NCBI RefSeq assembly: GCF_026262505.1
Contig: NC_067204.1
Span: 3,691,797-3,755,796, forward strand
Direction of reading: 5' to 3'
Source of the DNA: Trichomonas vaginalis G3
Taxonomy: Eukaryota; Parabasalia; Trichomonadida; Trichomonadidae
DNA: 64,000 nt
Shown here piece by piece: positions 39,414 through 49,661 of this stretch. Every line of letters begins with the position of its first letter. Within the stretch, counting starts at the first letter, position 1. A program made the translations under genes and the position numbers. The notes under the pieces are model-generated. The model did not search any database, was not told the origin of the DNA, and was given only the letters and a program-made list of their open reading frames with translations.

Positions 39414-39996
39414 ATGTACGCTGAGTTGTTGGAGAAGACCGTTGGGAAACTTGTTTGTTAGATGAGAAATATGAAATTCACTGTTGTGAGTCATTTGAAG
39501 TCAGAAACAAAAAAGACAAAAAGAGTTTTAAGCGAATGGGAGCGAAATGACGGATATGCTATTATGAAGATGAGTGGAAAAAACTATTTTAAACTGTTGT
39601 CATTGCAACTCATTTTATACTGAATCCTAACAATTTACCTTTTGTAGACCATATAAACCGTATAAGAAACGACAATAGACTTGAAAACTTACGTTGGGTC
39701 ATTGTTCTGAAAACAATAAGAACAAAGCAAATTTGGAGATATTGTATTCGAATTTGTCGACGAACTAGAAGATGAAACAATTGAAATTACAGACTATGGC
39801 AAGCATACGTTTGAGTTTTACTACTATAGCGAAGAACAAGACTCTTTCTACTTTTATACCGGCGTAAACTATAGGAAAATTACAAGTATATTTTACTAAG
39901 GAAGGCTATGCTTATGTAAACACTAGAGATACAGATGGAAAACACGTTCAAATACTTCTTAACAAATTCAAGAAGCTATATGGCATACCATTTTAA
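39414..39996 (+). pseudogene. HNH homing-endonuclease-like gene, broken
   Basis: One piece reads LPFVDHINRIRNDNRLENLR, the classic His-Asn core of phage-type HNH homing endonucleases. A later piece (FEFVDELEDETIEITDYGKH, GVNYRKITS) resembles the NUMOD-type DNA-binding tail. Several breaks. Such genes are free-riding nucleases in phages and large viruses. Confidence 0.6.
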
Positions 39997-40020
39997 AACA
40001 ATATATTTTTACATATATTA

Positions 40021-40877
40021 AATGCTTCAGGTTGAAAAACAAAGAACAAAAGTAGCAGATACAAAACCGTTAGACTATATCTTTACAAATGCTGGTAGGA
40101 CAATATCAGATGAAGAAATTTCATCCGAATATACAGGTTTGACTATCCAATTCGTTGGCTTCAAAGTCCTTCAGATGCAAAGCAATAGGATTTAGAAGAG
40201 TTTTGTTTTCAAATAGAACTAACGCATTTATGTTCGCAGTATATTTTCATGGCAGTATAAAGGTCATGATGGTCTAATAGACAAATTTGACGAAATGAGA
40301 ATCTTTACAGTTCGTTCAGACGAAAGTCTTGAGAAAACTCTAAATGACTTTCAAACTCAAATGAACAAATATTATTGGGAATTTCAAGAAAAATACGACT
40401 CTTTACTAAATGGAACATACTATCTGAAACTAGAATATGACAAGATGAACTCCACCGTTTCATTTCAAAAGATTGAAATTAACCCTCCAAGAGATACAGA
40501 GTTTTTATTTTGGGAAGTAGACAAACGTTCTTGGGCACAATTTCTTCGGTTACTAAACCAGAACGAACCATTACCCAGATGGTCCATTTCAATTTATACT
40601 TCCACCAGCAGATTTGACAGTTTATAGAAACGTGTTTGACCCTCAAAATGTTATGTGTCATGCAAGTTTCAGTTCAAGCAACAATAGTTTTCTATGTATT
40701 GGTAAGGACTTTTATGACTTTGCTTCTAAATTCTACGAACCACCTAGTAACAGTTTCTCTGACTTTCAAGTTTGGTTCACAACAAATGGTGTGCAACATA
40801 TTATTCCATTGTACTATGACTTTTATCTCGAATTGTCTTTCATATATAACTACGGAAAAGTGCTGAAAAAGTATTGA
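40021..40877 (+). pseudogene. Decayed duplicate of the 34438-35214 virion protein gene
   Basis: It starts at TATATTAAATG. Segments NVMCHASFSSSNNSFLCIGK, SDFQVWFTTNG and LEYDKMNSTVSFQKIE match the whole copy at 34438-35214 along its length. Several breaks. It lies on the opposite strand from that copy, so it was duplicated with inversion or acquired separately. Confidence 0.65.
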
Positions 40878-40898
40878 AAAATATAATTTAGGTGAAGA

Positions 40899-40912
40899 GG
40901 TGAGATCTCACC
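40899..40912. promoter_or_regulatory. Palindromic operator variant GGTGAGATCTCACC
   Basis: Perfect 14-bp palindrome sharing the AGATCT centre with the GGTTAGATCTAACC sites. It lies 98 bp before the KilA-N start at 41011. Both arms changed together (TTA/TAA to TGA/TCA), which keeps the symmetry. Confidence 0.6.
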
Positions 40913-40958
40913 TGTTTTTTCACCTCTTGAATTTTCATGAATTTTCCCGAAATAAAAA

Positions 40959-40978
40959 ATAAAGTTAGTTTTATTTCA
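40959..40978 (+). promoter_or_regulatory. AAATAAAGTTAGTTTTATTT box
   Basis: Near-palindromic A/T box about 35 bp before the KilA-N ATG. The same box lies before 42007 and 44142 and, on the other strand, before two element 1 genes. Confidence 0.5.
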
Positions 40979-41010
40979 TTTATTTTTTTATTTTGTATGT
41001 AAGAACAGAT

Positions 41011-41676
41011 ATGTCAGTCGAAGCAAAAACGTTCACGAACAAATCTAATGGCGAAACATTCACAAAAGGCACTTATAACGGTATTGAAGTCTTACGTAGA
41101 GACAAGGATGGTTATATAAATGCAAACAAAGATGGCAAGAGAAGCAGGAAGTTAAACCATTTAAACAGATTTCTCAATAGTGCTAAAATGCAGGAAATTC
41201 TTGAGTTTTGGTTGAAAGAATACGGTCGAGCCAAAAGTGGCTCAACCTCAAAACAAGCATTTTATGAGCTTACTAAGGGCGTTATGAATGAATTCAAAGG
41301 TATTTACATACATGCTGACCTCGTTCATTTTGTTGCTGAATGGTGCTCTGTAAAGTATGCATTTTATGTCAAAGATATTATGGACTCCATAGACAAGAAA
41401 GTTCATGAGAAGTTAGATGAAGAAGAACTCGAAGATACAGTAGAGAATGCTAAACCTTTGTTCGAACAAGAAGTTGGAAAAATGTGCGGAAAACAATTAG
41501 AACATGAACGTGAGAAATGTTATGGTTATAGAGATTCTCCATACGAACTAGACCAATGGGAACAAGAAGATTTAAAGAGAGAATTTAGAGAATATGAACT
41601 CGCTAAGATAGCATTTGAAGCTGCAGAAAAGAAGTTAAAAGTTTGGGGTCGTTTTGTACAAAAATATTGTGAGTAA
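41011..41676 (+). CDS. KilA-N DNA-binding protein (shared module)
   Basis: 221 residues from ATG 41011; upstream the frame has only TTG. It is nearly the same protein as 18983-19609 of element 1: identical MSVEAKTFTNKSNGETFTKG start, the same NRFLNSAK and FKGIYIHADLVHFVAEWCS segments and the same charged tail. A slightly longer C-terminus ends FVQKYCE. Homology continues into both flanks, including the leader TTTTGTATGTAAGAACAGAT and the 3' side. It sits under the operator variant at 40899. A regulator of element genes, possibly of its own, is the best guess. Confidence 0.88.
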   Translation: MSVEAKTFTNKSNGETFTKGTYNGIEVLRRDKDGYINANKDGKRSRKLNHLNRFLNSAKMQEILEFWLKEYGRAKSGSTSKQAFYELTKGVMNEFKGIYIHADLVHFVAEWCSVKYAFYVKDIMDSIDKKVHEKLDEEELEDTVENAKPLFEQEVGKMCGKQLEHEREKCYGYRDSPYELDQWEQEDLKREFREYELAKIAFEAAEKKLKVWGRFVQKYCE

Positions 41677-41727
41677 ATGAACCATTTATTTTTATTGAAT
41701 TCAGTAAAAATATATTTTAGGGTAGAA

Positions 41728-41741
41728 GGTTAGATCTAACC
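41728..41741. promoter_or_regulatory. Palindromic operator candidate GGTTAGATCTAACC
   Basis: Perfect palindrome just after the KilA-N gene and upstream of 42007. It corresponds in position to the element 1 site at 18880. Confidence 0.6.
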
Positions 41742-41880
41742 TGTCTTCTACCCTCTTTTCTACCCTCTTGAATTTTCATGACTTCTTCGAAATTTTGTCA
41801 AGACTTCTTCATAAATGTTTTGTCAAGACTTCTTCATCGTAATGAGTGTAAAGGACCCAAAAATATATTTTAGGGTAGAT

Positions 41881-41894
41881 GGTTAGATCTAACC
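41881..41894. promoter_or_regulatory. Second palindromic operator candidate before 42007
   Basis: A second GGTTAGATCTAACC, 153 bp after the first and about 113 bp before the ATG at 42007, within a repeated cassette (GGTAGA...TCTACC arms around it, then the AAATAAAGTTAGTTTTATTT box). Confidence 0.6.
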
Positions 41895-42006
41895 TGTCTT
41901 CTACCCTCTTTTCTAACCTCTTGAATTTTCATGAATTTTCCCGAAATAAAAAATAAAGTTAGTTTTATTTTTTTTATTTTTTTTTATTTTGTATAAAAAA
42001 ATAAAA

Positions 42007-43335
42007 ATGTCAACAATCGGCACAACAACAATTCAAACAACAGCACCAAACTCGTTAGTCATGAACCCAACTTCAATGTTAGTAGAAATGAAAAGCTTCA
42101 TTCCTTCTTCATATACTTTTGAAACAGAAATCCAGAAGATAAAGCAAGAACTTTTAACATCTAATTTAGACTGTACCGCACAGGATGAAACAAATGAACA
42201 GTATCTTTATGAAATGCAGGACCTCATCGACCATTTACCCAAATTGCCTGAAATCCAACAACAAAAACTAACCATTCCTGAATTTGACGAAATTGAAGTC
42301 AAAGCAACTGACTCAGTAGAAATAAAGAAGTTCATACGAAAGGTAAACTATGAGTTTCTAGGATTTCATTGCAACCATAAGGTTATGGACAAAGATTGCG
42401 ACATGGTATATAAGAATGTTTCTGACCTTTACAAAACCCGGGAGTTTAAGACCTACGACAACTTTTTTCGTTAGTTGCTGAATGTGTTTGGCAGATAGAT
42501 AAAGATAGAAGAGGTAAGGTATGGAATGAACAGATAAAACCAGCAGCTTTTTGAGTTAAAGAAAACCATTGACGCTTTAGTTGTTTTAGCAGGTAAGGTT
42601 TCAGAATATAACGCAAAAATGAACCCGCAATGTTCTAAATGTAAAGCAGCAATTAGGAAATATAACTACTCCGTCAAAGAGATAGAACGTATGAGAAACG
42701 ACTATGCAGACTTAAAGAAAGAAATGACAAACATTGAGTTTGAAACAGTTGGAAAGATAGACAATGACACCAAAGTGGTTAGAATAGGTGATTTAAACGT
42801 AAGATACTCAAAGAAATACAACAAATATTCTTTGTCAGACATTATATCTCCATCTGGAAAGAGACCGCAGGACTGGGTTAAAATTGCTTCTACTCAGAAA
42901 ATTTTGACAAGAAATCCTGAGCTTATGATATCGGTAAGATTCTATGGAACTGCAGCATATCTTATAGACAAAAGTCTTATACCAATAGTTTTGTTATGGA
43001 TTGACCCAGTTGTTGGATATAACTTCATAACATATGGTTCATTCGATACGGAACGTTGCAGTGAAGGCTTACTTTACATCGTTCAGAAACCGAAGGACTT
43101 CAATACAAAGAGATATAAGATAGGAAGGACATATAATATAACTCAAAGATATGACAGTACAGTCAATAGAGTCAAGGTTGTGTTAGTTAACGATATGAGA
43201 GCTGCTGAAACAGAACTACTTGAAAAGTTTGAGAAAATATATGGTGCTCCCATAAAAGGTAAAGAAACGTTTGAAGTGGATGAGATAGATAAAGCTATAA
43301 AATTATTTGACGAAGTTGCTGAAAAATACATGTAA
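42007..43335 (+). pseudogene. KilA-N plus T5orf172/GIY-YIG-type gene, broken
   Basis: It starts at ATG 42007 (MSTIGTTTIQTTAPNS). A helical N-terminal part is followed by a KilA-N-like segment (LNVRYSKKYNKYSLSDII, DWVKIASTQKIL, LIPIVLLWIDPVVGYNF). At the end comes a T5orf172-type domain: LLYIVQKPKDFNTKRYKIGR, DMRAAETELLEKF and KGKETFEVDEIDKAIKLF. This pairing is frequent in large DNA viruses. About two breaks. Two operator palindromes precede it. Confidence 0.7.
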
Positions 43336-43423
43336 AGCGTTTATTTTTGGTCTTTTGTGAAAGTCAGAAAATAACGCTAATTTTTTATAAAATATTTTTT
43401 TTATTTTGTATGTAAAGACAGAT

Positions 43424-43882
43424 ATGTCAACAACAGAGAACACAACAACAGTTATAGTTCATGAAGCTATAAATGAAGAATATGAGTACATACAGTATAA
43501 CAAACAGTTACGTCTCATTCGTTCAGTCAAAGACGATATGTACCAAATGCAAAGTATTTTGACAGCATGTTTTGCTCCAGACACTAAACACGCAGACGAC
43601 TGGTTCAAAAACCAAAGCACACAAGAACTTTTGAGTGAAGCACAGCGAGACCGACTTTTTTCTGAAAACAGTGAAGAACAGCGAGACCGACTTCCTTCGG
43701 GGTCGCCTAAAACTCATGAAAACAGTGAAATTTCTCTAGACCGACTTTTATCGGCCTTGCATAAAACACATGAAAATCGTAAAAATTTGCCAATAAATTT
43801 AAGAGGTTGGTATGTACATAGACTTCTTGTAAATGCTGTTGCAATGTGGGCTTCTCCTCGTTATGCATGCATGTTTACATGA
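43424..43882 (+). pseudogene. KilA-N/Bro-like gene copy 1, damaged
   Basis: The start MSTTENTTTVIVHEAINEEY and the core (NLPINLRGWYVHRLLVNAVA, MWASPRYAC) match the 44142 copy. Between them are short repeats with QRDRL/DRLLSALHKTHEN. It breaks off early within the family's usual length. The leader has the same ATGTAA start-stop pair. Confidence 0.65.
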
Positions 43883-44007
43883 TGTTAGATGAACTATAAT
43901 TTTTAGGGCATGTGTCAAACCGTTGAGTTTTCACAAAATTTAAAAAATAACGTTTACCATGTAAAACGTTTATAAAATAACTGGGGTAGAAAAGAGGGTA
44001 GAAAGGA

Positions 44008-44021
44008 GGTTAGATCTAACC
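44008..44021. promoter_or_regulatory. Palindromic operator candidate before 44142
   Basis: GGTTAGATCTAACC, 121 bp before the gene, again followed by the AAATAAAGTTAGTTTTATTT box at about 44087-44106. Confidence 0.6.
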
Positions 44022-44141
44022 TTCTACCCTAAATTATATTTTTATTGAATTCAGCACAAATTTCATGAATTTCCTTAAGATAGAAAAAATAAAGTTAGTT
44101 TTATTTTTATTTATTTTTTTATTTTGTATGTAAAGACAGAT

Positions 44142-44965
44142 ATGTCAACAACAGAGAACACAACAACAGTTATAGTCCATGAAGCTATAAATGAAGAATA
44201 CGAGTACATACAGTATAACAAACAGTTACGTCTCATTCGTTCGGTCAAAGACGATATGTACCAAATGCAAAGTATTTTGAACGCTCTTCGTTCTACAAAG
44301 CAAGCATATCATTGGTTTGAAAACCAACAGACAAAAGAACTTTAGAAGAATTTCCTCATATGTTTGCTACCCTCGAAAAACCGAGGAATGAGATTCCGTA
44401 CGAAAATCGTAAAAATTTGCCAATAAATTTAAGAGGATATTATGTTCATAGACTTTTAGTAAATGCCGTAGCAATGTGGGCTTCACCTCGTTATGCTTGT
44501 TATATTTTCATGATGTTAGATGAAATTCATAGACAAGAACGTGAAGAGATGGAAAAGAAACTTCATGCAAAAGATGAAGTCATTGAAGCAAAAGACAAAA
44601 GCATTCAGAAAAGAATACCACGTTCGTACCAAAAGGAAAGGAAAAGAACTATAAGTATATGATTTATACTGAAGAGATGGAAAATGAAGAAGACAGAGAT
44701 TGGTTATGTTGCATTAGTCAGAAGAAACAACAAAAGCTTTTACGACCTTGCTAAGATTTACAAATCTGACAGAAATTGGTTCTATCGCGAAAACTTACCG
44801 ATTTCAATGACACCGAATGAAGATGTGAAACAAATAGTTCAAGATACGTTACCTCAAACACACTATGATATTAAAGGTTGTACAATACTTACCTTCAAAG
44901 AAGACTTACCGCTACTGAAAGAAAAAATAACAGAGTATTTTGACAACTTCAAACAAGTAGGGTAG
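44142..44965 (+). pseudogene. KilA-N/Bro-like gene copy 2, broken
   Basis: Its first 50 residues are nearly identical to copy 1. The core reads NLPINLRGYYVHRLLVNAVA and MWASPRYACYIFMMLDEIH; a charged coiled coil follows (REEMEKKLHAKDEVIEAKDK). The C-terminal part (EIGYVALVRRNNKSFYDLAK, HYDIKGCTILTFKEDLPLLK) may be a second small domain. About two breaks. The tandem copies 1 and 2 arose by local duplication. Confidence 0.65.
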
Positions 44966-45049
44966 ATGAACCATTTATTTTTCAAGCTTGACTTCAGATG
45001 GCTCAGGTAGCTCTATAAAGTAAATTGGCTTGTCAAATCCTTCTGGCAT

Positions 45050-45420
45050 TCCGAGTCCTTCCATCCGACAGAAAAATATTTTCCCGACAACTGGAAAAAG
45101 TTCTTCCATCCGACAAGAAAAGTTCTTCCTTCCGACAGAAAAAGTTTTTCCTTCCGACAGAAAAAGTTTTTCCTTCCGACAGAAAAAATTTTCCATCCGA
45201 CAAGAAAAAATTTTCCATCCGACAAGAAAAAATTTTCCAGTTGTCCGTCCGTAAACCATTCAAATTTTCGAAAATTGAGAACTTTTTGGTCGAACTTCAG
45301 AAAAAAATTTTCCATCCGACAGGAAAAATTTTTCCATCCGACAGGAAAAAAATTTTCCTTCCGACAGAAAAAGTTTTTTCCGACAACTGGAAAAGTTCTT
45401 CCATCCGACAGGACACAAAC
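45050..45420. repeat. Imperfect 22-bp tandem array (TTCCGACAGAAAAAGTTTTTCC type)
   Basis: About fifteen units of a self-complementary-like sequence: TCCGACA(A)G, then A-rich, then TTTTTCC. With a 22-bp period, translation cycles through all three frames, so long open frames appear on both strands; these are artefacts of the repeat. A unique piece (about 45240-45300) interrupts the array. Confidence 0.8.
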
Positions 45421-45519
45421 GGATGACTGACGTTCCTCTTCCTGAATGCCTTCCAAAGCCAGAAGAACCGACAGCCCCAGCACCACAACAGACTTACTAA
45501 GACTAAACACTTAGATTTT

Positions 45520-46390
45520 TTACGCTTGACTTTTTACAATTTGAACTTTGTTCGCGTAGATATGAATTCTGAAAGAAGTATGAGGGTCTTGTATGACTTT
45601 GTACTTCTCCCATAGTTCATATCTGTCAAACTTACCTGCCATGGACTCTTTCATAAGTTCCATGAAATCGTCTTCGGACAATCCGGGGAAAAGTATAATG
45701 TCAGTAAGTATTCTTTTAACATCCTTACTTAAACTCTTTGCTGTCTGTACACATATGACAACTGAGATGTTAAAGTGTCTGAGCTTCTTAAGAATTCGAC
45801 ACATATCTTGTTCTCTGTTCTTTAACAAAATGAGATGCAAAGTCGTCTAAAAATAAGAAGACACCTATGAGGGTAAGTCTTCCAATCGTAAGATTGCAAT
45901 TTCTTCGAAATGTATTCTATCTCTTTCTGTTTGTTTCTGAAGTGTTTCTTCTCTAATATTCTCTGCATTTCCTCATTTGGGTCTTTAAACTTAGAATTTA
46001 TATACTCATTTATAGCTATACTTCAAAATCTTCTTTGGTACTTCTTTATCCAATCTAACAACTCAGTATCCTTTATACATACTAACTTAGACTTCTTTAT
46101 AATATCTTTGAACGAATTGACGGTTTGGTCAAATTGACCAGAAGTACTACAAATAACAACTAACTCATAGAATGGGTTCTTCTCATCTAGTTCTTGTTGT
46201 TGTGCAGCCATTTTAAGATAAGTGAAAGTCTTACCCGACCCAGGTGGTGCAATTAGACCTGTTATACCATTCTGAGCAAATAAGAACTTGTCATGTATAG
46301 GTTTTATCTGAGCATTTTCTAACTTTCTTGTTCTTGTTTAAAACATTCTCAAATTTCTTGTCAATGTCAGCAAACTTTTTTTTCTAACAT
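45520..46390 (-). pseudogene. Packaging ATPase (A32-like) of element 2, broken
   Basis: The 5' part has the Walker A segment GLIAPPGSGKTFTYLKM. Later pieces read KNPFYELVVICSTSGQFDQT and DMCRILKKLRHFNISVVICV followed by QTAKSLSKDV, which fits the C-terminal ATPase region. It is the counterpart of 9110-9937 in element 1. Two or three breaks. Confidence 0.75.
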
Positions 46391-46426
46391 ATTTTTAGAA
46401 AAATTAAAATTTTTATCTTTTAGAAA

Positions 46427-46896
46427 ATGTCTAGCGATTTCGCTATCTATATTCGAGACAAGCTTTTCGACAGCAAAACATCTGTCGACCATAAAATCTT
46501 ACATAGTGTAAACAAGAAAGGTGAATTTGTTCTAAAGTTCTGTTTCTGGGAATATGACAAGAACCATAAAACATTAAGCAGAGAAGTCTTAAAATTTGTC
46601 AATGACAGACTTGTTGACAGAGATGACGCCTCTTGGAGAGATGAAGTCCAACAAAACTTCTTAGAATGCAAAGAAGAACATGCGCTGTTCTTGAAGATGA
46701 AATAGAAAACAGAATAGATGAGCTATTAAAGGACAAAGAACTTTTACAGAAATATGGTTCGGAGAAATTTGACATAACTCACCAGAGAAGAAGAAAGAGA
46801 AAAGAAAGAAAAGAAAGAAAGAAAGAAGAAGAGAAGAAAGTAGAAGAGAAGAAAGAACCTGAACCAGTTCCAGAGAAGGGGAGATATGACATGTAA
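46427..46896 (+). pseudogene. Hypothetical charged protein gene of element 2, interrupted
   Basis: It starts after TTTTTATCTTTTAGAAA at ATG 46427 (MSSDFAIYIRDKLFDSKTSV). A beta/alpha-looking head (GEFVLKFCFWEYDKNHKTLS) leads to a Lys/Glu-rich tail (KERKKEEEKKVEEKKEPEP). About one break. It is divergent from the ATPase and convergent with 47328. Confidence 0.5.
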
Positions 46897-47328
46897 AAAT
46901 AAAATTTTATTTTTAGAACATTTCTGGTCAATGTCAATGTTCTCTTCCTCTTTAGGAGTAAACACTGGCTTAGACTCTAAAATCTTTTTACCCAATTTAC
47001 CTTGAACTTCTAACTTTAGACTCATAATATTCATAGTCGTCTGCTTTCTTTGTTCATAAGGTATAACAAGTTTGTATGCTTTGCCTTCTTTAAGGTTTGA
47101 GAACCTTCTGTCAAAATTTTCTTTGACTGCTAACAAACCTTCTATGTCTAAGTCTTCAAATTTCGCACCATTTTTAGTCACAATAGCAAACTTAACTGGT
47201 TCGATGTTCCAAACTTTGCTGAATGAAGACTTTTCAAAATGGTAGAAGTAAACATTCAAATATGTGAATGGGTCTAGTTCTTCTTTAAGTCCTGACATGT
47301 ACTTGTTTACTGAGATGAATTTTGCCAT
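46744..47328 (-). CDS. Hypothetical element protein, 3' end uncertain
   Basis: From ATG 47328, MAKFISVNKYMSGLKEELDP, then FTYLNVYFYHFEKSSFSKVW and a folded middle (KFAIVTKNGAKFEDLDIEGL). The final 50 codons are read antisense through the Lys/Glu-rich tail of the opposite gene and give an odd Phe/Leu-rich tail, so the true end is probably near 46910. It could bind nucleic acid, as it precedes (in transcription follows) the helicase. Unassigned. Confidence 0.5.
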   Translation of the reverse strand: MAKFISVNKYMSGLKEELDPFTYLNVYFYHFEKSSFSKVWNIEPVKFAIVTKNGAKFEDLDIEGLLAVKENFDRRFSNLKEGKAYKLVIPYEQRKQTTMNIMSLKLEVQGKLGKKILESKPVFTPKEEENIDIDQKCSKNKILFLHVISPLLWNWFRFFLLFYFLLFFFLSFFSFFSLSSSLVSYVKFLRTIFL

Positions 47329-47362
47329 CTTTTCTATCGGATAAAAAAATATTTTTTAAAAT

Positions 47363-48595
47363 TTACTCATAAAAATTTTTTGTATATACACCATTCTGAA
47401 CATCTAAAAGACTTTTGACATTTGCCAAGAATGTTCGTTTAGACGCTGTCATATAACCATATTCTTGACAATATTGTTTATACGAATCGTACAATGACCT
47501 TTCATCTAATGACACAAAGTCAGTTTCATCTATGAACAGTTCATATACACTCTTGTTTGCTTCTAACAATGTTTGTCTCTCTTCGGTATGTGGAATTTGT
47601 CTTGGATTGAACTTTGAAATATCTAATGTCATAAAATATGAGAACAAGTGGTTGTAAAAGTCAGATGTCAAAGTTTCTGCTAAGTTGTCAAAATATTCTG
47701 TATCTTGCATATGAGAATCTGACGTTCTGACAACTACATATCTTCTGTCAGAACTTTCTAACTTCATCGGAACAACATTGTTTGAAACCATAATGAAGTT
47801 TGCAACATTTTCACAAACTCTTTGGTCTTTATACTTTCTTTCAACAACTCCAACTTTGTCTGTTATAAGACTCTTCAAAGCATCTGAGTTTAAAACTTTT
47901 GTTGTATCTATACTTTGAAGTTCGTTACATACTATAAGTTTCATATTCTCTATTGAGGAGTTAAATTTACCGCAGATGTTTTCTAAGTTTGTCATATTAG
48001 GGTTCGAATAGCCCTCTAATAGTTTGCATAAGATATCTGTAAAGAATGTGTTCTTACCAGTTCCTTGTTTTCCAATTATAATGAGAGCAGTTTCATTTTT
48101 AGCACTTGATGTTGTAAGATATTTGCAAACCAACATAAGATATACTCATAGACTCTTTCGTTTCCATTGCATATAATTTCTTTGACATGGTCTAACCAAG
48201 CTTCTATAATATTTTTCTTTCCATTCTACTTGTTCATATTTATATCCAGTGAAGATAGAATAGAAGTTTGGAGAAGGTGTATAAAACTTTATACCTCGAA
48301 CTGAAAAATCTTCTAACTTTGACAATAAGATATCCCAAGCATCTAACATCTTCATTCCAACTTGTACAACTTTTATTTTCTTAAGTTTCTGTCTACATTC
48401 TTGTTCAGACACTATTGTCGCTTTAGGTTTGTTAAAGACAACATCCCATTCTTTCATAACATAACATTCTGGGGCAGAGTCAACATAAATGACTAAACGT
48501 TTCAAATTCTCGACTGCTTTGTTATAGTCTCTAAATGGACACATATTTCTGAATGCTTGGAAGTCATAAAAATCTGAAACATCTATTCTGTACAT
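47363..48595 (-). pseudogene. SF3 helicase (D5-type) of element 2, interrupted
   Basis: Opens at ATG 48595 (MYRIDVSDFYDFQAFRNM). The linker MLDAWDILLSKLEDFSVRGI matches element 1. The helicase core follows with Walker A IGKQGTGKN, Walker B-like KLIVCNELQ, SDALKSLITDKVGVVERKYK and ENVANFIMVSNNVVPMKL. About one break. Unlike element 1, no prim-pol domain precedes it; the gene starts directly in the linker region. It would unwind DNA as a hexamer. Confidence 0.8.
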
Positions 48596-48621
48596 TTTAT
48601 AAAAATAAAAAAAATATTTTT

Positions 48622-49415
48622 TTATTCTTGACTTTGTTGTTGCATTTGTTGCATTTGTTGTTCTTGAGCTATTTGTTGTTGAAGTTGTTCTTGTAATACA
48701 ATACTTTCACCAGTTGCATCTTCCAATTCGAAACTTTCTGCCGTCATTGACAAATACATAGGACATAAAAGTTTTACAGGAACAAAGTTTGCGTCAACTA
48801 ATGTCAACGTTATACTTGCCAAAGTGTTTGAGTTCACTAAGGTTGAAATTCTGCATTCGAATGAACAATAGGCAAACCAGCAGAGAAAGTATTGTTTATA
48901 CGCATAAGTATCTTTTGTCATAATAGTTTCTGTCAACATTCGAATAACACTTTGAACCTAAGTTTGAAACAATATATAAGATTGGTGTGCTTAATGTCAA
49001 TGGAATAGACATTCCTTGTATGACACTTTCCTGTTATAGGAAACTGTTGGTAGTAAAAACCAGAAATAAGTTTTGTATTATAGCTCATATTGTTTATAGT
49101 AAACTCAGTCGGACATCCAAACATAATGAAACCTGCTCTAGTTGCAGCACATGTTACACCCGTCCTTAAAGTATTAAATAAGTCAACAAAACCTGTTGGT
49201 GGTATATCTGAGTAAGTATCTTCAAAGGAGTATTTTTTACCATTCACAACAATAAAGTCTTCTGGTGTCAAAAGAGCAAAACAGGCTTTAGTCGTCATTG
49301 TGTTTAAGGTTAGTTTACAATACCGTCCTTGAGGACTTTGTAAGTTTGTTGTTATAGAATTATATGACTCAGGGTTTTTAGTCGTAATAGTATAAACCAT
49401 TATATCTTCTGCCAT
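48622..49415 (-). pseudogene. Minor capsid (penton-like) protein candidate, interrupted
   Basis: From ATG 49415 in TATATAAATG context. It is all-beta with SPQGRYCKLTLNTMTTKACF, FIVVNGKKYSFEDTYSDIPP and TGVTCAATRAGFIMFGCP, then a Gln-rich end (LQQQIAQEQQMQQMQQQSQE). Size and position next to the capsid genes fit the single-jelly-roll minor capsid of Polintons. About one break. The assignment is by layout, not by a motif. Confidence 0.55.
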
Positions 49416-49460
49416 TTATATATATTTAAAAGTTTTTCTGAAAGTGGAGAAGAACTTCAT

Positions 49461-49655
49461 CTAAACTTTCACATGGCGTTTCTTGAAGTCTCTGTCTAAG
49501 AAGTTCAAATATTTTGTAAAGACATAGAACTTTCCTTTGTCTACACGAACAAACAAAACAGGGTCTTTCATATCGTTCAAAAGTGTGTAAAGTCCTTTAC
49601 ATGAAATAAAGTCTATATTATTTTTCTTCAAACATCTTTCAAGAAGTTTTGACAT
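49461..49655 (-). CDS. Small hypothetical protein, 64 residues
   Basis: MSKLLERCLKKNNIDFISCK then DPVLFVRVDKGKFYVFTKYL, an alpha-beta-looking basic protein. It lies between the minor capsid and PTYP genes on the same strand. No family recognised. Confidence 0.45.
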   Translation of the reverse strand: MSKLLERCLKKNNIDFISCKGLYTLLNDMKDPVLFVRVDKGKFYVFTKYLNFLDRDFKKRHVKV

Positions 49656-49661
49656 TTTTAC

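Noticed and set aside
45013-45510. Overlapping Phe/Lys-rich genes on both strands
   Set aside because: They follow from a 22-bp repeat read in cycling frames; no independent start or composition supports them.
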